From NCBI GenBank assembly GCA_946480465.1, contig CAMLJY010000084.1:1-22133 (forward strand): a stretch of DNA of 22,133 nt, read 5' to 3'. The notes under the pieces were generated by a model. That model was not told the origin of the DNA. It did no database searches and saw only the letters and a program-made list of their open reading frames with translations. Source of the DNA: an uncultured Burkholderiales bacterium. Its GTDB lineage: Bacteria; Pseudomonadota; Gammaproteobacteria; Burkholderiales; Burkholderiaceae. This document shows positions 15,008-22,133 of this stretch, piece by piece (the first letter of the stretch is position 1; every line of letters begins with the position of its first letter). A program made the position numbers and the translations under genes.

Positions 15008-17724
15008 ATCCGGTCCTGGCCGCAATCGCTGCCGCCCCCGCGTTCGCACAGGAAGCGCAGGCGTTTCTTCGCCAGCGTGGCCGCGTCGTCGGCGGCCGGG
15101 TACGGCCCCGGCATCACCAGCCGCCAGGCCAGGCGCTGCAGCGCCAGCCGCGCCGGCTGCAGCTCTTTCACCGATTTCGGCTGCGGCGACAAGGCATCGT
15201 CGATGCCGGTGATGCCGGCGCCGGACAGGAACCAGCCCAGCGGTGGATCGTCGTAGGCGCGGCTCCACTTCGCCAGGTACAGCTCGTGCACGCGCTGCGC
15301 ATCGCCGATCGCCTGCGCCAGCTCGGCCTTGGCGAGCGAGCCTCGCGCCTCGCGCGTGGCCAGCAGCGCCTGCACCGGCGCGCTCAGGTCGGGCATCAGG
15401 GCGTTCTCCGGGGCGTCGCCCTTGGTGGGGTCGGCGCGGCACAGCGTTGGCGGGGCATTGGCTTCCTGCAGGATCTCGTGGCACAGGCGCTCGGCCGGGT
15501 TGCGCGGCGCGTTGCTGAGGACCAGCACGTGCAGGTTGTCGCGGCGTCCACCCTGGGCGGCGGCAATCTGTTCGACGATCTCGCGCGCCGTCACTGCCCC
15601 CGCGTTCTCGAAGTAGCCGCCGTCGACCACGCGGCCCCAGGGCTTCAGGGCCACCGCCGCGCCTCCCGGCGGCGGCTTGGGCGCACCGAGCCCCGCGCGC
15701 TGCTCGATGAAGGCCGGCGGACTGACCAAGGGGAAGCGCGCGCTGTTGTGCACGGCCGTGGACAGCTTGAGGCCGGCGGTGGCGAGGCGTTCGTGGAACA
15801 GGTCGAAGGCATCGACGTGCGCCGCGCGCACCGGCGCGGCGATCGCGCGCTTGCCGTCTTCCACCGTCGTCGCGTTCAGGAACAGCAGCGGCAGGTCATG
15901 CAGCGCATCACCGCGGTACAGGTCCAGAAAGGGCGCGGCGAAGCGGTTCTGGCCCGGTCGCGATCCGACAAGCGTGTCGGCCCAGTCGTGCTCCCAGGTG
16001 GCTTCCAGCACCGCCCCGCGGCCGCCAGGCAGGAAGTTCGGCCCCGGGAACTGCCGCATCAGGTCGCCGAACAGGTAGGCCCCGAGCACCGGCGAGATGA
16101 AGTCGTTGCGGAAGAAGCGCAGCGCCTCCAGGTTGGCGCGCGAGCCTTCCAGGCCGCAGGGGCGTGGTGCGGCGGCGGCTGCGCCCGTGCCCGCTTCGGC
16201 GCGCTGTGCGACGTAGAAGGCCGCGCCCAGCGAACCGCCGGAGACGCTGCTGATCGCGTACACCCGGCGTCCAAAGGTGCCGCAGGTGGCGTCGTCCAGC
16301 CGGGCCAGCGCGAATGCGGTCCACACCGCCGCGCGCACGCCGCCGCCTTCGGCAGCCACGACGATCACTGGCGCGTCCGGGCCGTCGGCCGCGCGCCGCG
16401 ACTGCCATTGCGCAAAGTGAGCGGCCAGTTCCGGCCGCGGGTCGGGGCCGGTGCGCAGTGTCAGGCCGCTGATCGGCCGGTACGGATCGAGGTAGCCCAC
16501 CACCAGCGCCGAGAGCAGCGCCGGCACCACCAGCGACGGCCAGCCCAGCGTGCGCGGCAGCAGCACCAGCACCAGGCTGAAGAACAGGCACAGCGACGCG
16601 AGCGCCAGCAGCGCGATCGATGGCGCCCCCAGCGCGCGGCCGATGCCGATCGGCGCCGCCTGCAGCGCCGCGGCCAGCGCGAACGACAGGCCGACCCAGA
16701 ACACCATCACCTGCAGCTGGCCGCGGGTCAGCGCCTGCTGCGGCGCGGCAAGGGCCGGCGGCGGTGCGCAGCGCTGCAGGGCCTGGCGGCCGCCCAACTC
16801 ATGGCGCCAGCCGACCAGCGCATGGATCAGCAGCGTGCCGCCCATGGCCGCGGTCGGCAGCCAGCTGCTGCCGGCGCCCAGGCGCCAGACACCGGCCACC
16901 GCCAGCGTGGCGGCGCCCGCGGCAGCCCCGAGGGCCAGCGCCCACGCCCGCGGGCCTTGCAGCGCCGGCACCCGCAGCACCATCGCGAGCACCAGCAGCA
17001 CCAGCGCCGCGATGCCCGCATAGGCCCACAGCGCCGGGCTGGCCCAGCCGCCGCTGGCGCGCGCGACCGCCAGCACCAGCAGTGCCAGTGCGAAACCCCC
17101 GACGGTGAGATTGAAGCGCCGCGGCGCCAGGTGGCCGTCCAGCAGCACCTCCATCGCGAGCATGCTGCCCAGGAGCAACGCCGCATGCGGCAACCACAGC
17201 GGCGGCTGCGCGGTGGCAGGAGCGGCCAGGCGGCCGATCGTCAGCGACACCGGCACCAGGCAGCCCAGCAGCAGCACGCGCGGCAGGTAGCCGCGCAGCA
17301 GGTCTTGCCAGCGTTGCACCCAGGGCGGGTGATCGCCGCGGGCATACAGGCGCGACAGCAGGCGCATTGCGCAGTACCAGACCGCCAGCGCCCAGGCCGA
17401 CACCCCGGCCAGCCACCACGACTTGGCGCGCAGCAGGGCTTCGAAGGGCGAGACCTCGTCGACCTGGTCGACGAACTCGCGCAGGAACTCCTGGCCCTGG
17501 CCGGCGAACAGCATCGCATTGCCGGCGGCCAGCGCCAGCAGCGGCACGGTGATCAAGGCCAGCGCGCGGGCGGTGGTCGCGGCGGCGCGGGCCAGCGTGC
17601 GCAGGTGGCCGAAGCGCCCGCCATCGGGCCCGACCCCGCGCGAGGGGCGGCACGCGCCGCACGCGACCCGGCGCAGGTCCAGCAGCAGGCGGTGCAAGGA
17701 TCCGCCGGTCGGTGTCTCGTCCAT
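15004..17724 (-). CDS. polytopic membrane protein with C-terminal patatin-like phospholipase domain
   Basis: A 906-residue inner-membrane protein. Residues about 50-412 hold roughly eleven hydrophobic helices (for example 53-75, 103-120, 147-166, 178-195, 205-223, 232-251, 260-280, 290-306, 338-357, 368-390, 395-412). Residues about 450-730 form a patatin-like lipase domain: oxyanion loop EGGGVRAA (459-466), nucleophile Ser495 in SVSGGS (the first position is Ser where G-x-S-x-G is usual), and catalytic Asp701 in DGGYFENAG. The last 180 residues are soluble and unassigned. It should cleave acyl esters, probably membrane lipids, but side and substrate are unknown. ATG 17724 is chosen because the domain order begins there; no strong ribosome site. 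The stop shares CTAG with alaX. It stands alone after the cytochrome c' terminator. Confidence 0.88.
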   Translation of the reverse strand: MDETPTGGSLHRLLLDLRRVACGACRPSRGVGPDGGRFGHLRTLARAAATTARALALITVPLLALAAGNAMLFAGQGQEFLREFVDQVDEVSPFEALLRAKSWWLAGVSAWALAVWYCAMRLLSRLYARGDHPPWVQRWQDLLRGYLPRVLLLGCLVPVSLTIGRLAAPATAQPPLWLPHAALLLGSMLAMEVLLDGHLAPRRFNLTVGGFALALLVLAVARASGGWASPALWAYAGIAALVLLVLAMVLRVPALQGPRAWALALGAAAGAATLAVAGVWRLGAGSSWLPTAAMGGTLLIHALVGWRHELGGRQALQRCAPPPALAAPQQALTRGQLQVMVFWVGLSFALAAALQAAPIGIGRALGAPSIALLALASLCLFFSLVLVLLPRTLGWPSLVVPALLSALVVGYLDPYRPISGLTLRTGPDPRPELAAHFAQWQSRRAADGPDAPVIVVAAEGGGVRAAVWTAFALARLDDATCGTFGRRVYAISSVSGGSLGAAFYVAQRAEAGTGAAAAAPRPCGLEGSRANLEALRFFRNDFISPVLGAYLFGDLMRQFPGPNFLPGGRGAVLEATWEHDWADTLVGSRPGQNRFAAPFLDLYRGDALHDLPLLFLNATTVEDGKRAIAAPVRAAHVDAFDLFHERLATAGLKLSTAVHNSARFPLVSPPAFIEQRAGLGAPKPPPGGAAVALKPWGRVVDGGYFENAGAVTAREIVEQIAAAQGGRRDNLHVLVLSNAPRNPAERLCHEILQEANAPPTLCRADPTKGDAPENALMPDLSAPVQALLATREARGSLAKAELAQAIGDAQRVHELYLAKWSRAYDDPPLGWFLSGAGITGIDDALSPQPKSVKELQPARLALQRLAWRLVMPGPYPAADDAATLAKKRLRFLCERGGGSDCGQDRI

Positions 17725-17807
17725 CGCGCACTCCCTGGGGCCAGGGCGCCGGTTGTACCGCTGCCGGCGCCGCCGCACGGCCAAGGGGGCGCAGAGCGCC
17801 GGAAATG

Positions 17808-17834
17808 CACAGGCCCGCGCGCGGCGGGCCTGTG
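17808..17834 (-). terminator. intrinsic terminator of the cytochrome c' gene
   Basis: An 11-bp perfect stem (17808-17818 with 17824-17834, arms CACAGGCCCGC and GCGGGCCTGTG) encloses a five-base loop. It lies 57 bases after the cytochrome c' stop. On the minus strand the stem is followed by CATTTCC, a short T-containing tail. It separates cytochrome c' from the patatin gene downstream on the same strand. Confidence 0.7.
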
Positions 17835-17890
17835 GTGGGGGATCCGCCGCGGGCGGACCCGGTGGCCGGGCGGCAGGCCTGGCCGGACGC

Positions 17891-18358
17891 TCAACTGGAG
17901 GGTTTTTCGGCGCGGAAATCGTCGTGGCAGGCCTTGCAGGAGCCGCCGACCGCACCGACGGCGGCCTTGATCGCATCGAGGTTGCCGGTCTTGGCCGCGG
18001 CATCGAGCTTGGCGGCCTCGGCCTGCATCTTCTCGGCGGCGGCCCTGAACTTCGGCTGCTCCTTCCAGACCTCGGTCTTCGCGCGGTGCGGCAGGCCCTT
18101 GTCGGTGCCGTCGCCGAAGCCCTGGAATGGCAGCTTGGCCATGGTCGCCACGATGCCGGCGTTCTCGGCCGCCGCCTTGGCGTCGAAGGGCACGCGGCCC
18201 TGTGCCATCGCTGCGACTCGGCCGAAGTGGTTCCCCATCACGGTGAAGGCGCCTTGGCGGTACTTGATGGCGTCTTCCGGCTTTTGGAACTGGGCTGCCG
18301 CGGGCAGGCTGGCAAGGGCGGCCACGGTGCCGAGCAGCACCAGGTGCAGACGTTTCAT
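17891..18358 (-). CDS. cytochrome c'
   Basis: A 155-residue periplasmic class II cytochrome c. Residues 1-22 are a Sec signal peptide (MKRLHLVLLG then a hydrophobic core, cleavage after ALASLPAAA), leaving a mature four-helix protein of about 133 residues, the normal size. The heme c attachment motif CKACH is at 141-145 near the C-terminus as in all cytochromes c', and the EDAIKYRQGAF helix (28-38) contains the conserved Arg of the heme pocket. Cytochromes c' bind NO and CO at a five-coordinate heme and help resist nitrosative stress. ATG 18358 is preceded by a good GGAGGA site. The gene is divergent from a cytochrome b561 gene, a frequent partner that could reduce it, and is followed by a clear terminator. 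Confidence 0.95.
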   Translation of the reverse strand: MKRLHLVLLGTVAALASLPAAAQFQKPEDAIKYRQGAFTVMGNHFGRVAAMAQGRVPFDAKAAAENAGIVATMAKLPFQGFGDGTDKGLPHRAKTEVWKEQPKFRAAAEKMQAEAAKLDAAAKTGNLDAIKAAVGAVGGSCKACHDDFRAEKPSS

Positions 18359-18605
18359 TCGAATCCTCCGGGGTGTCAGTGCGATGGCTGTGACATGGCG
18401 CGCGCCCCTTGAGCGTGACGTGGAGAGGCGGCCGCGGACGAGTGTACGGGCCGGTCCGCGCAATCGAGCCCGGGGCGATCCCGGCCTGCGCGCCTGCGCC
18501 GGATTGGGCTATCGTCCCGGCTCTTCGGGCCTGATGACGCGGCGGTCGCGGTGGCGCGCGTGGTGTCGACAGGTCCTCATCGACAGCGACGACGGGGGAC
18601 GGCGG

Positions 18606-19289
18606 ATGAGCGAGACCAGCGAGCTGCGCGCGGTGCGCGTGTGGGACCTGCCGACGCGGCTCTTCCACTGGCTGCTGGCGCTGTGCGTGGCCGGGCTCGT
18701 CATCACCGGCAAGACCGGCGGCAATGCCATGCAGTGGCACGTGCGGCTGGGGCTCGCCGCGGGCGCGCTGCTGGTGTTCCGCCTGCTGTGGGGCATCGTC
18801 GGCGGACGCTGGTCGCGCTTCGGCAGCTTCGTCTACGCGCCGGGCACCGTGCTGCGCTACCTGAAGCGCGACCACCGCGACGGCGATCACTTCGAGGTCG
18901 GGCACAACCCGCTCGGCGCGTTCTCGGTCTTCGCGATGATCGGCGTGCTGGTGATCCAGGTGGCCACCGGCCTGGTGGCCGACGATGAAATCGCCACCAC
19001 CGGCCCGCTCAACCGCTTCGTCGCCACCGACACCGGCCTGGCCGCCACCGGCTGGCACAAGGGCTGGGGCCAGTGGCTGATCATCGGCCTGGTGGTGCTG
19101 CACGTCGGCGCCATCGTCGTCTACCGGCTGCGCGGCATCGGCCTGGTGTCCGCGATGTGGCGCGGCGACAAGCTGCTGCCCGCGGCGGTGCCGCCCTCGG
19201 CCGACAGCGTGCGCGAGCGCCTGCTCGCGCTGGTGCTCATCGCGCTGTGCGCCGCCGGCGCGGTGTGGATCGCGCGCCTGGGCGGGTAG
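18606..19289 (+). CDS. cytochrome b561 domain protein
   Basis: A 227-residue inner-membrane di-heme cytochrome b of the bacterial b561/Ni-Fe hydrogenase b-subunit-like family. Four main helices are visible (about 20-36, 45-66, 105-124, 152-176) and a C-terminal fifth hydrophobic segment at 207-224. Candidate heme ligands are His21 in WDLPTRLFHWLLA, His45 in QWHVRLG, His151 in GWHKGWGQW and His166 in VVLHVG. It moves electrons from the quinone pool or another donor towards periplasmic acceptors. It is divergent from cytochrome c' across a 247-base gap, the arrangement expected of an electron donor/acceptor pair. ATG 18606 with GGGGGACGG upstream starts just before the conserved block; an upstream in-frame ATG at 18534 would add 24 unlike residues. 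Confidence 0.92.
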   Translation: MSETSELRAVRVWDLPTRLFHWLLALCVAGLVITGKTGGNAMQWHVRLGLAAGALLVFRLLWGIVGGRWSRFGSFVYAPGTVLRYLKRDHRDGDHFEVGHNPLGAFSVFAMIGVLVIQVATGLVADDEIATTGPLNRFVATDTGLAATGWHKGWGQWLIIGLVVLHVGAIVVYRLRGIGLVSAMWRGDKLLPAAVPPSADSVRERLLALVLIALCAAGAVWIARLGG

Positions 19290-19300
19290 ACTGGCCGCCC
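19280..19300 (+). promoter_or_regulatory. candidate -10 region in a GC palindrome before the third GNAT gene
   Basis: TAGACT (19287-19292), which includes the b561 stop codon TAG, is flanked by perfect arms GGGCGG (19280-19285) and CCGCCC (19295-19300). It could be the -10 box for the acetyltransferase gene starting at 19366, or the hairpin could terminate b561. No clear -35 box is present. Confidence 0.3.
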
Positions 19301-19365
19301 GGCCTTCCCGCCGCGACACCGCGACCCGCCGCCGTCCGCCGGGCCTTTCCCGAAGCCGCCGCCCG

Positions 19366-19857
19366 ATGTCGTCCCCCGAACTGCGCCTGCAAACGCCCGA
19401 CACGCCGGACCTGCTGCAGGCCACGCGCGAGATCTTCCGCGAGTACGCCGAGGGACTGGGCATCGACCTGGACTTCCAGAACTTCGACGCCGAGCTGGCC
19501 AACCTGCCCGGCGACTATGCAGTCCCGCAGGGCGCGCTGCTGCTGGCATTCGTCGACGACGAGCTGGCCGGCTGCGGCGCCTTCCGCCCGCTGCCCGACG
19601 TCGACTACGCCAATGCCTGCGAAATGAAGCGGCTGTACGTGCGCCGTGCATTCCGCCGCTTCGGCCTCGGCCGCATGCTCGCGCAGGCGCTGATGGATCG
19701 CGCCACCGAGGCCGGCTATTCCGTGATGCTGCTGGACACGCTGGACGACATGGAATCGGCGCGCGGCCTGTACGCGTCGCTGGGTTTCGAGACCATCCCG
19801 CCGTACTACTTCAATCCCGTGCCGGGCGCGCACTACCTGAAGGTGTCGCTCGATTGA
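19366..19857 (+). CDS. GNAT family N-acetyltransferase
   Basis: A 163-residue GNAT enzyme with CEMKRLYVRRAFRRFGLGRML, where the acetyl-CoA loop is RRFGLG (97-102). The later LLDTLDDMESARGLYASLGFE segment is the usual beta-5/helix-4/beta-6 part. The C-terminus ends in YYFNPVPGAHYLKVSLD, a form common in acetyltransferases annotated for small amines. Its substrate is unknown. No ribosome site is seen before ATG 19366; a family-like start and the following N-terminal block still favour it. It lies 76 bases after the b561 gene and 25 bases before the aldolase gene on the same strand, so it may be transcribed with the aldolase. Confidence 0.88.
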   Translation: MSSPELRLQTPDTPDLLQATREIFREYAEGLGIDLDFQNFDAELANLPGDYAVPQGALLLAFVDDELAGCGAFRPLPDVDYANACEMKRLYVRRAFRRFGLGRMLAQALMDRATEAGYSVMLLDTLDDMESARGLYASLGFETIPPYYFNPVPGAHYLKVSLD

Positions 19858-19882
19858 GGGCGCCGCCGGTGAGGAGACTGCC

Positions 19883-20701
19883 ATGAACGCCTTCAGCCGC
19901 ATGTTGCGATCCGCCGGCCGCCAGCCGCCGCTGGGCGCCTGGGTCATGTCCGCCAGTCCCATCGTCGCCGAGGCCCTGGGCCACGCCGGCTTCGACTGGG
20001 CGGTGGTCGACATGGAGCACACGCCGCTGGAAATGATGGGCGTGATGCACCTGTTGCAGGCGCTGGGCAACACCCGCGTCGTGCCGGTCGTGCGCGTGCC
20101 GGGGCATGACCCGGTGATCGTCAAGCGCGTGCTCGACGCGGGCGCCCTCACGCTGATGTTCCCCTTCGTGCAGGATGCGGATGAGGCACGCCGCGCGCTC
20201 GCGTCCACCCGCTTCCCGCCGCAGGGCACGCGCGGCATGGTGGGCATGAGCCGCGCATCGCGCTACGGCATGCAGCCGAACTACCTGCAGGCGGCCAACA
20301 AGCACGTCGGCGTCATCGTGCAGATCGAGAGCGCCGGCGCGGTCGGCCGCATCGAGGACATCGCGGCGGTCGAGGGTGTCGACGCGCTGCTGGTGGGGCC
20401 CGCCGACCTGTCCGGCAGCATCGGCCGCCCCGGCGAAACGCTGCATCCCGACGTGCTGGCGCTGATGGCGCAGGCCGTGCGCGGCGCCAAGGCGGCCGGC
20501 GTCCCGATCGGCACCATGGCCTTCACGGCCGACGCCGCCGCGCGCTACCGCGCGATGTCCTTCGACTTCCTCGCCGTCGCTGCCGACCTGCACCTGGTGA
20601 TGCAGGGCGCGGCCGCCACCCTGAACGCATTGCGCACCCAGGACGGCGCCGACCACGTGCACACCCTGAGCGGCGGCACGCGGGCAGAGCCCGGCGCCTG
20701 A
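19883..20701 (+). CDS. HpcH/HpaI family aldolase (2-oxo acid class II aldolase)
   Basis: A 272-residue TIM-barrel aldolase, close to the 250-270 residues of HpaI, GarL and RhmA. Landmarks are VVDMEHTPLE with catalytic His46, VRVPGHD with the substrate arginine Arg71, the metal-binding Glu149 in QIES, and GPADLSGSIG (172-181) with metal ligand Asp175. Such enzymes split 2-keto-3-deoxy sugar acids or 4-hydroxy-2-oxoheptanedioate to pyruvate plus an aldehyde, using a divalent metal. GAGGAG lies eight bases before the ATG. The following gene is a sugar-lactonase relative, which favours a sugar-acid substrate such as 2-keto-3-deoxy-rhamnonate or -glucarate over an aromatic pathway, but dehydrogenase and dehydratase genes are missing here. 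It acts in the cytoplasm. Confidence 0.92.
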   Translation: MNAFSRMLRSAGRQPPLGAWVMSASPIVAEALGHAGFDWAVVDMEHTPLEMMGVMHLLQALGNTRVVPVVRVPGHDPVIVKRVLDAGALTLMFPFVQDADEARRALASTRFPPQGTRGMVGMSRASRYGMQPNYLQAANKHVGVIVQIESAGAVGRIEDIAAVEGVDALLVGPADLSGSIGRPGETLHPDVLALMAQAVRGAKAAGVPIGTMAFTADAAARYRAMSFDFLAVAADLHLVMQGAAATLNALRTQDGADHVHTLSGGTRAEPGA

Positions 20702-20765
20702 ACGTGCCGGGCCTGCCGCTGCGCGCCGCGTTCGCCGCTTTCCTGGCCCTGACTGGTTTTCGTTG

Positions 20766-21683
20766 ATGCAAGCCCCCTCGATCATTTCCGCCGACGCCTT
20801 CAGCCCGCTGCCCGTTCCGCCGTCGCTGCTCGGCGAATCGCCGTTCTGGCATCCCGAAGAGCGCGCGCTGTACTGGCTGGACATTCCCGGCCACGGCCTC
20901 CACCGCTACCGGCCCGTGTCCGGCGAGCATCGGCAATGGCCGCTGCCTTCGGAGCCTGGCTGCTGCGCGCCGGTGCTTGGCGGCGGCCTGCTGATCGCGA
21001 TGCGCGACGGGCTGTGGCGTTTCGACACCGGCAGCGGCGAGCGCCGCCGCGTGGCCGATCCGCCCTACGACCCGGTATCCCAGCGCTTCAACGACGGCAA
21101 GGCCGACGCCCGCGGCCGTTTCTGGGTCGGCACCATCGACGACAAGCGCGAACCCAGGGCGGCGCTGTACTGCTTCGACCACGGCGCGCTCGGGCGGGTG
21201 GCCGATGGCATCACCACCAGCAACGGCCTGGCCTTCAGCCCGGACGGCCGCACCATGTACTGGTCCGACACCAAGGCCCACGCGGTCTATGCATTCGATG
21301 TCGATGGGCAGGACGGCAGCCTGAGCCGCCGCCGCGTCTTTCAGCAGTTCGCGCCGCGTGCCGAGGGCGCGCCTTTGGCGGGTTATGGCGGCCGGCCCGA
21401 TGGCGCGGCCGTCGACAGCGAAGGCGCCTACTGGTGCGCCATGTTCGAGGGCCAGCGCCTGCTGCGGCTGTCGCCCGAGGGCGAGCTGCTCGCCGAGATC
21501 AATTTGCCGGTGCGCTGCGCGACGATGCCTTGCTTCGGTGGCGACGACCTGAAGACGCTGTTCGTCACCACCGCGCGCGAAAAACGCCCTGCCGACGAAT
21601 TGGAGCGGCAGCCCTGGGCCGGCCGCGTGCTGCAGATGCGGGTGCAGGTGCCGGGGCTGCCCGTGCACTTCGTGCGGGCCTAG
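20766..21683 (+). CDS. SMP-30/gluconolactonase/LRE family protein
   Basis: A 305-residue six-bladed beta-propeller of the SMP-30/regucalcin family. The single divalent metal site is complete: Glu24 in LLGESPFW, Asn153 in TSNGLAFSPD and Asp212 in RPDGAAVD, with Asn109 in RFNDGKADARGRFWVGT as the substrate-side residue. Bacterial members hydrolyse sugar lactones (glucono-, xylono-, arabino-, galactono-lactone) to the acids. ATG 20766 is preferred; a TTG three bases earlier is in frame. No ribosome site is obvious. It follows the aldolase by 64 bases on the same strand, and lactonase plus 2-keto-3-deoxy-acid aldolase are two steps of the oxidative, non-phosphorylative sugar pathways. No signal peptide is present, so it is cytoplasmic. 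Confidence 0.93.
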   Translation: MQAPSIISADAFSPLPVPPSLLGESPFWHPEERALYWLDIPGHGLHRYRPVSGEHRQWPLPSEPGCCAPVLGGGLLIAMRDGLWRFDTGSGERRRVADPPYDPVSQRFNDGKADARGRFWVGTIDDKREPRAALYCFDHGALGRVADGITTSNGLAFSPDGRTMYWSDTKAHAVYAFDVDGQDGSLSRRRVFQQFAPRAEGAPLAGYGGRPDGAAVDSEGAYWCAMFEGQRLLRLSPEGELLAEINLPVRCATMPCFGGDDLKTLFVTTAREKRPADELERQPWAGRVLQMRVQVPGLPVHFVRA

Positions 21684-21789
21684 AGCAGGCCAGTTTCACG
21701 CGGTCACGGGCCGCGCGCATCCAGGGCGGGCGGGCCGCCCCAAGACGGTGCTTGCATGGACCATGGCCGGTTCCGCAGGGGTTTCCACG

Positions 21790-21795
21790 TATACT
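21790..21795 (+). promoter_or_regulatory. candidate -10 box of the ATP synthase operon
   Basis: TATACT is five of six matches to the sigma-70 -10 consensus and stands out in this GC-rich DNA, 38 bases before the atpI start. A matching -35 box at normal spacing is not clear. A small hairpin (21724-21729 with 21735-21740) upstream could end the preceding lactonase transcript, without a T-run. Confidence 0.45.
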
Positions 21796-21832
21796 CCCGC
21801 GGTTTGCCGAAGCCGAACGCGTTGCGACCACG

Positions 21833-22133
21833 ATGAAACACCGGCCCATGATGACCAAGGGCCGGGAGCAGACAAACCCCGGCATGCCGGGGGCGTGGCA
21901 AGACCCAGAAGATGAGGCAGCAAACGCGCCCTTCAAGAGGCTGAGTCGAGAAGAAGCAGCCGAACTGAGGGCGAAGGAGCCGCCGGTGTCTCCCTGGCGG
22001 GTCGTCGCGGCGCAGGCCGCGGTCGGTGTGGTCGCTGCCTTGGTCGGCTGGCTGCTCACCGGCAGGAGCGAAGTTGCATGGTCGCTGCTGTATGGCGCGG
22101 CCGTGGTGGTGGTGCCGGGCAGCCTGATGGCGC
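21833..22133 (+). CDS. atpI: F0F1 ATP synthase subunit I (3' partial)
   Basis: The first 100 codons of a gene cut by the window edge. The product starts with a polar N-terminus of about 50 residues (FKRLSREEAAELRAKEPPVSPWRVVAAQ is the recognisable lead-in), followed by two hydrophobic helices at about 57-74 and 81-100 ending VVVVPGSLMA. This is the AtpI pattern of Burkholderiales, where the full protein has about 150-170 residues and four helices. AtpI is an accessory inner-membrane protein for assembly or stability of the ATP synthase c-ring, and normally heads the atp operon, so atpB, atpE and the rest should follow. ATG 21833 has no strong ribosome site; ATGs at 21848 and 21851 are alternatives. 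Two GC inverted repeats (21841-21847 with 21859-21865; palindrome 21877-21892) lie in the first 60 bases. Confidence 0.88.
   Translation, partial: MKHRPMMTKGREQTNPGMPGAWQDPEDEAANAPFKRLSREEAAELRAKEPPVSPWRVVAAQAAVGVVAALVGWLLTGRSEVAWSLLYGAAVVVVPGSLMA

Noticed and set aside
15004..17724. Patatin protein as a CBASS-type anti-phage effector
   Set aside because: No cyclic-nucleotide synthase or other defence gene is nearby, and known patatin effectors are soluble and small.
14308..17970. A 1220-codon open frame on the + strand opposite the patatin gene
   Set aside because: It is rich in Gln, Arg, His and Ala in the way of antisense frames in GC-rich DNA, has no recognisable domain, and overlaps alaX and a gene with clear lipase motifs.
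18359..18605. Possible small RNA or tRNA in the divergent cytochrome gap
   Set aside because: No cloverleaf or strong hairpin with a T-run was found by eye; only weak promoter-like hexamers.

Overview
The window is a stretch of very GC-rich, densely coded chromosome from a betaproteobacterium, most likely Burkholderiales. This is judged from GC bias at third codon positions, the protein flavour, and the C-terminal tail of a Kup potassium transporter at the left edge with the atpI gene (start of an ATP synthase operon) at the right edge. No mobile element, phage gene, rRNA, tRNA or CRISPR array is visible. No gap between genes exceeds about 300 bases. Most genes are ordinary core or metabolic genes.

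Left third (1-6942): the end of kup (+); a GNAT acetyltransferase (-); a class II glutamine amidotransferase (-); glutathione synthetase gshB (+); S-formylglutathione hydrolase fghA (+); the ABC-F ATPase uup (+); and an unrecognised 247-residue protein (-). gshB and fghA form a small glutathione/formaldehyde-detoxification pair. uup starts inside a perfect 12-bp inverted repeat and may be read from a leaderless transcript.

Centre (7004-15007): a MocR-type regulator (GntR DNA-binding domain fused to an aminotransferase domain, -) diverges from eight tightly packed + strand genes. These are a DMT/EamA exporter, a GNAT acetyltransferase, a class I aminotransferase, a threonine-dehydratase-like PLP enzyme, a RidA-type enamine/imine deaminase, a PhzF-like isomerase, a glyoxalase-like VOC protein and an AlaX tRNA-editing enzyme. 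Start/stop overlaps (ATGA, TGATG, ATGA) and short gaps argue for one operon. The divergent gap carries three copies of a CTGTATTGGC-like half-site, a probable MocR operator. Together the genes look like a regulated module for sensing, exporting, modifying and degrading an unidentified amino acid or amine, while clearing its reactive intermediates and mischarged tRNA. This is the most system-like part of the window.

Right third (15004-22133): a 906-residue protein with about eleven N-terminal membrane helices and a C-terminal patatin lipase domain (-), whose stop codon overlaps that of alaX in a shared CTAG; a periplasmic cytochrome c' (-) with a good terminator hairpin; a divergent cytochrome b561 (+); a third GNAT acetyltransferase (+); a HpcH/HpaI-type aldolase (+) followed by an SMP-30/gluconolactonase protein (+), resembling parts of a non-phosphorylative sugar-acid pathway; and the first 100 codons of atpI (+), cut by the window edge.
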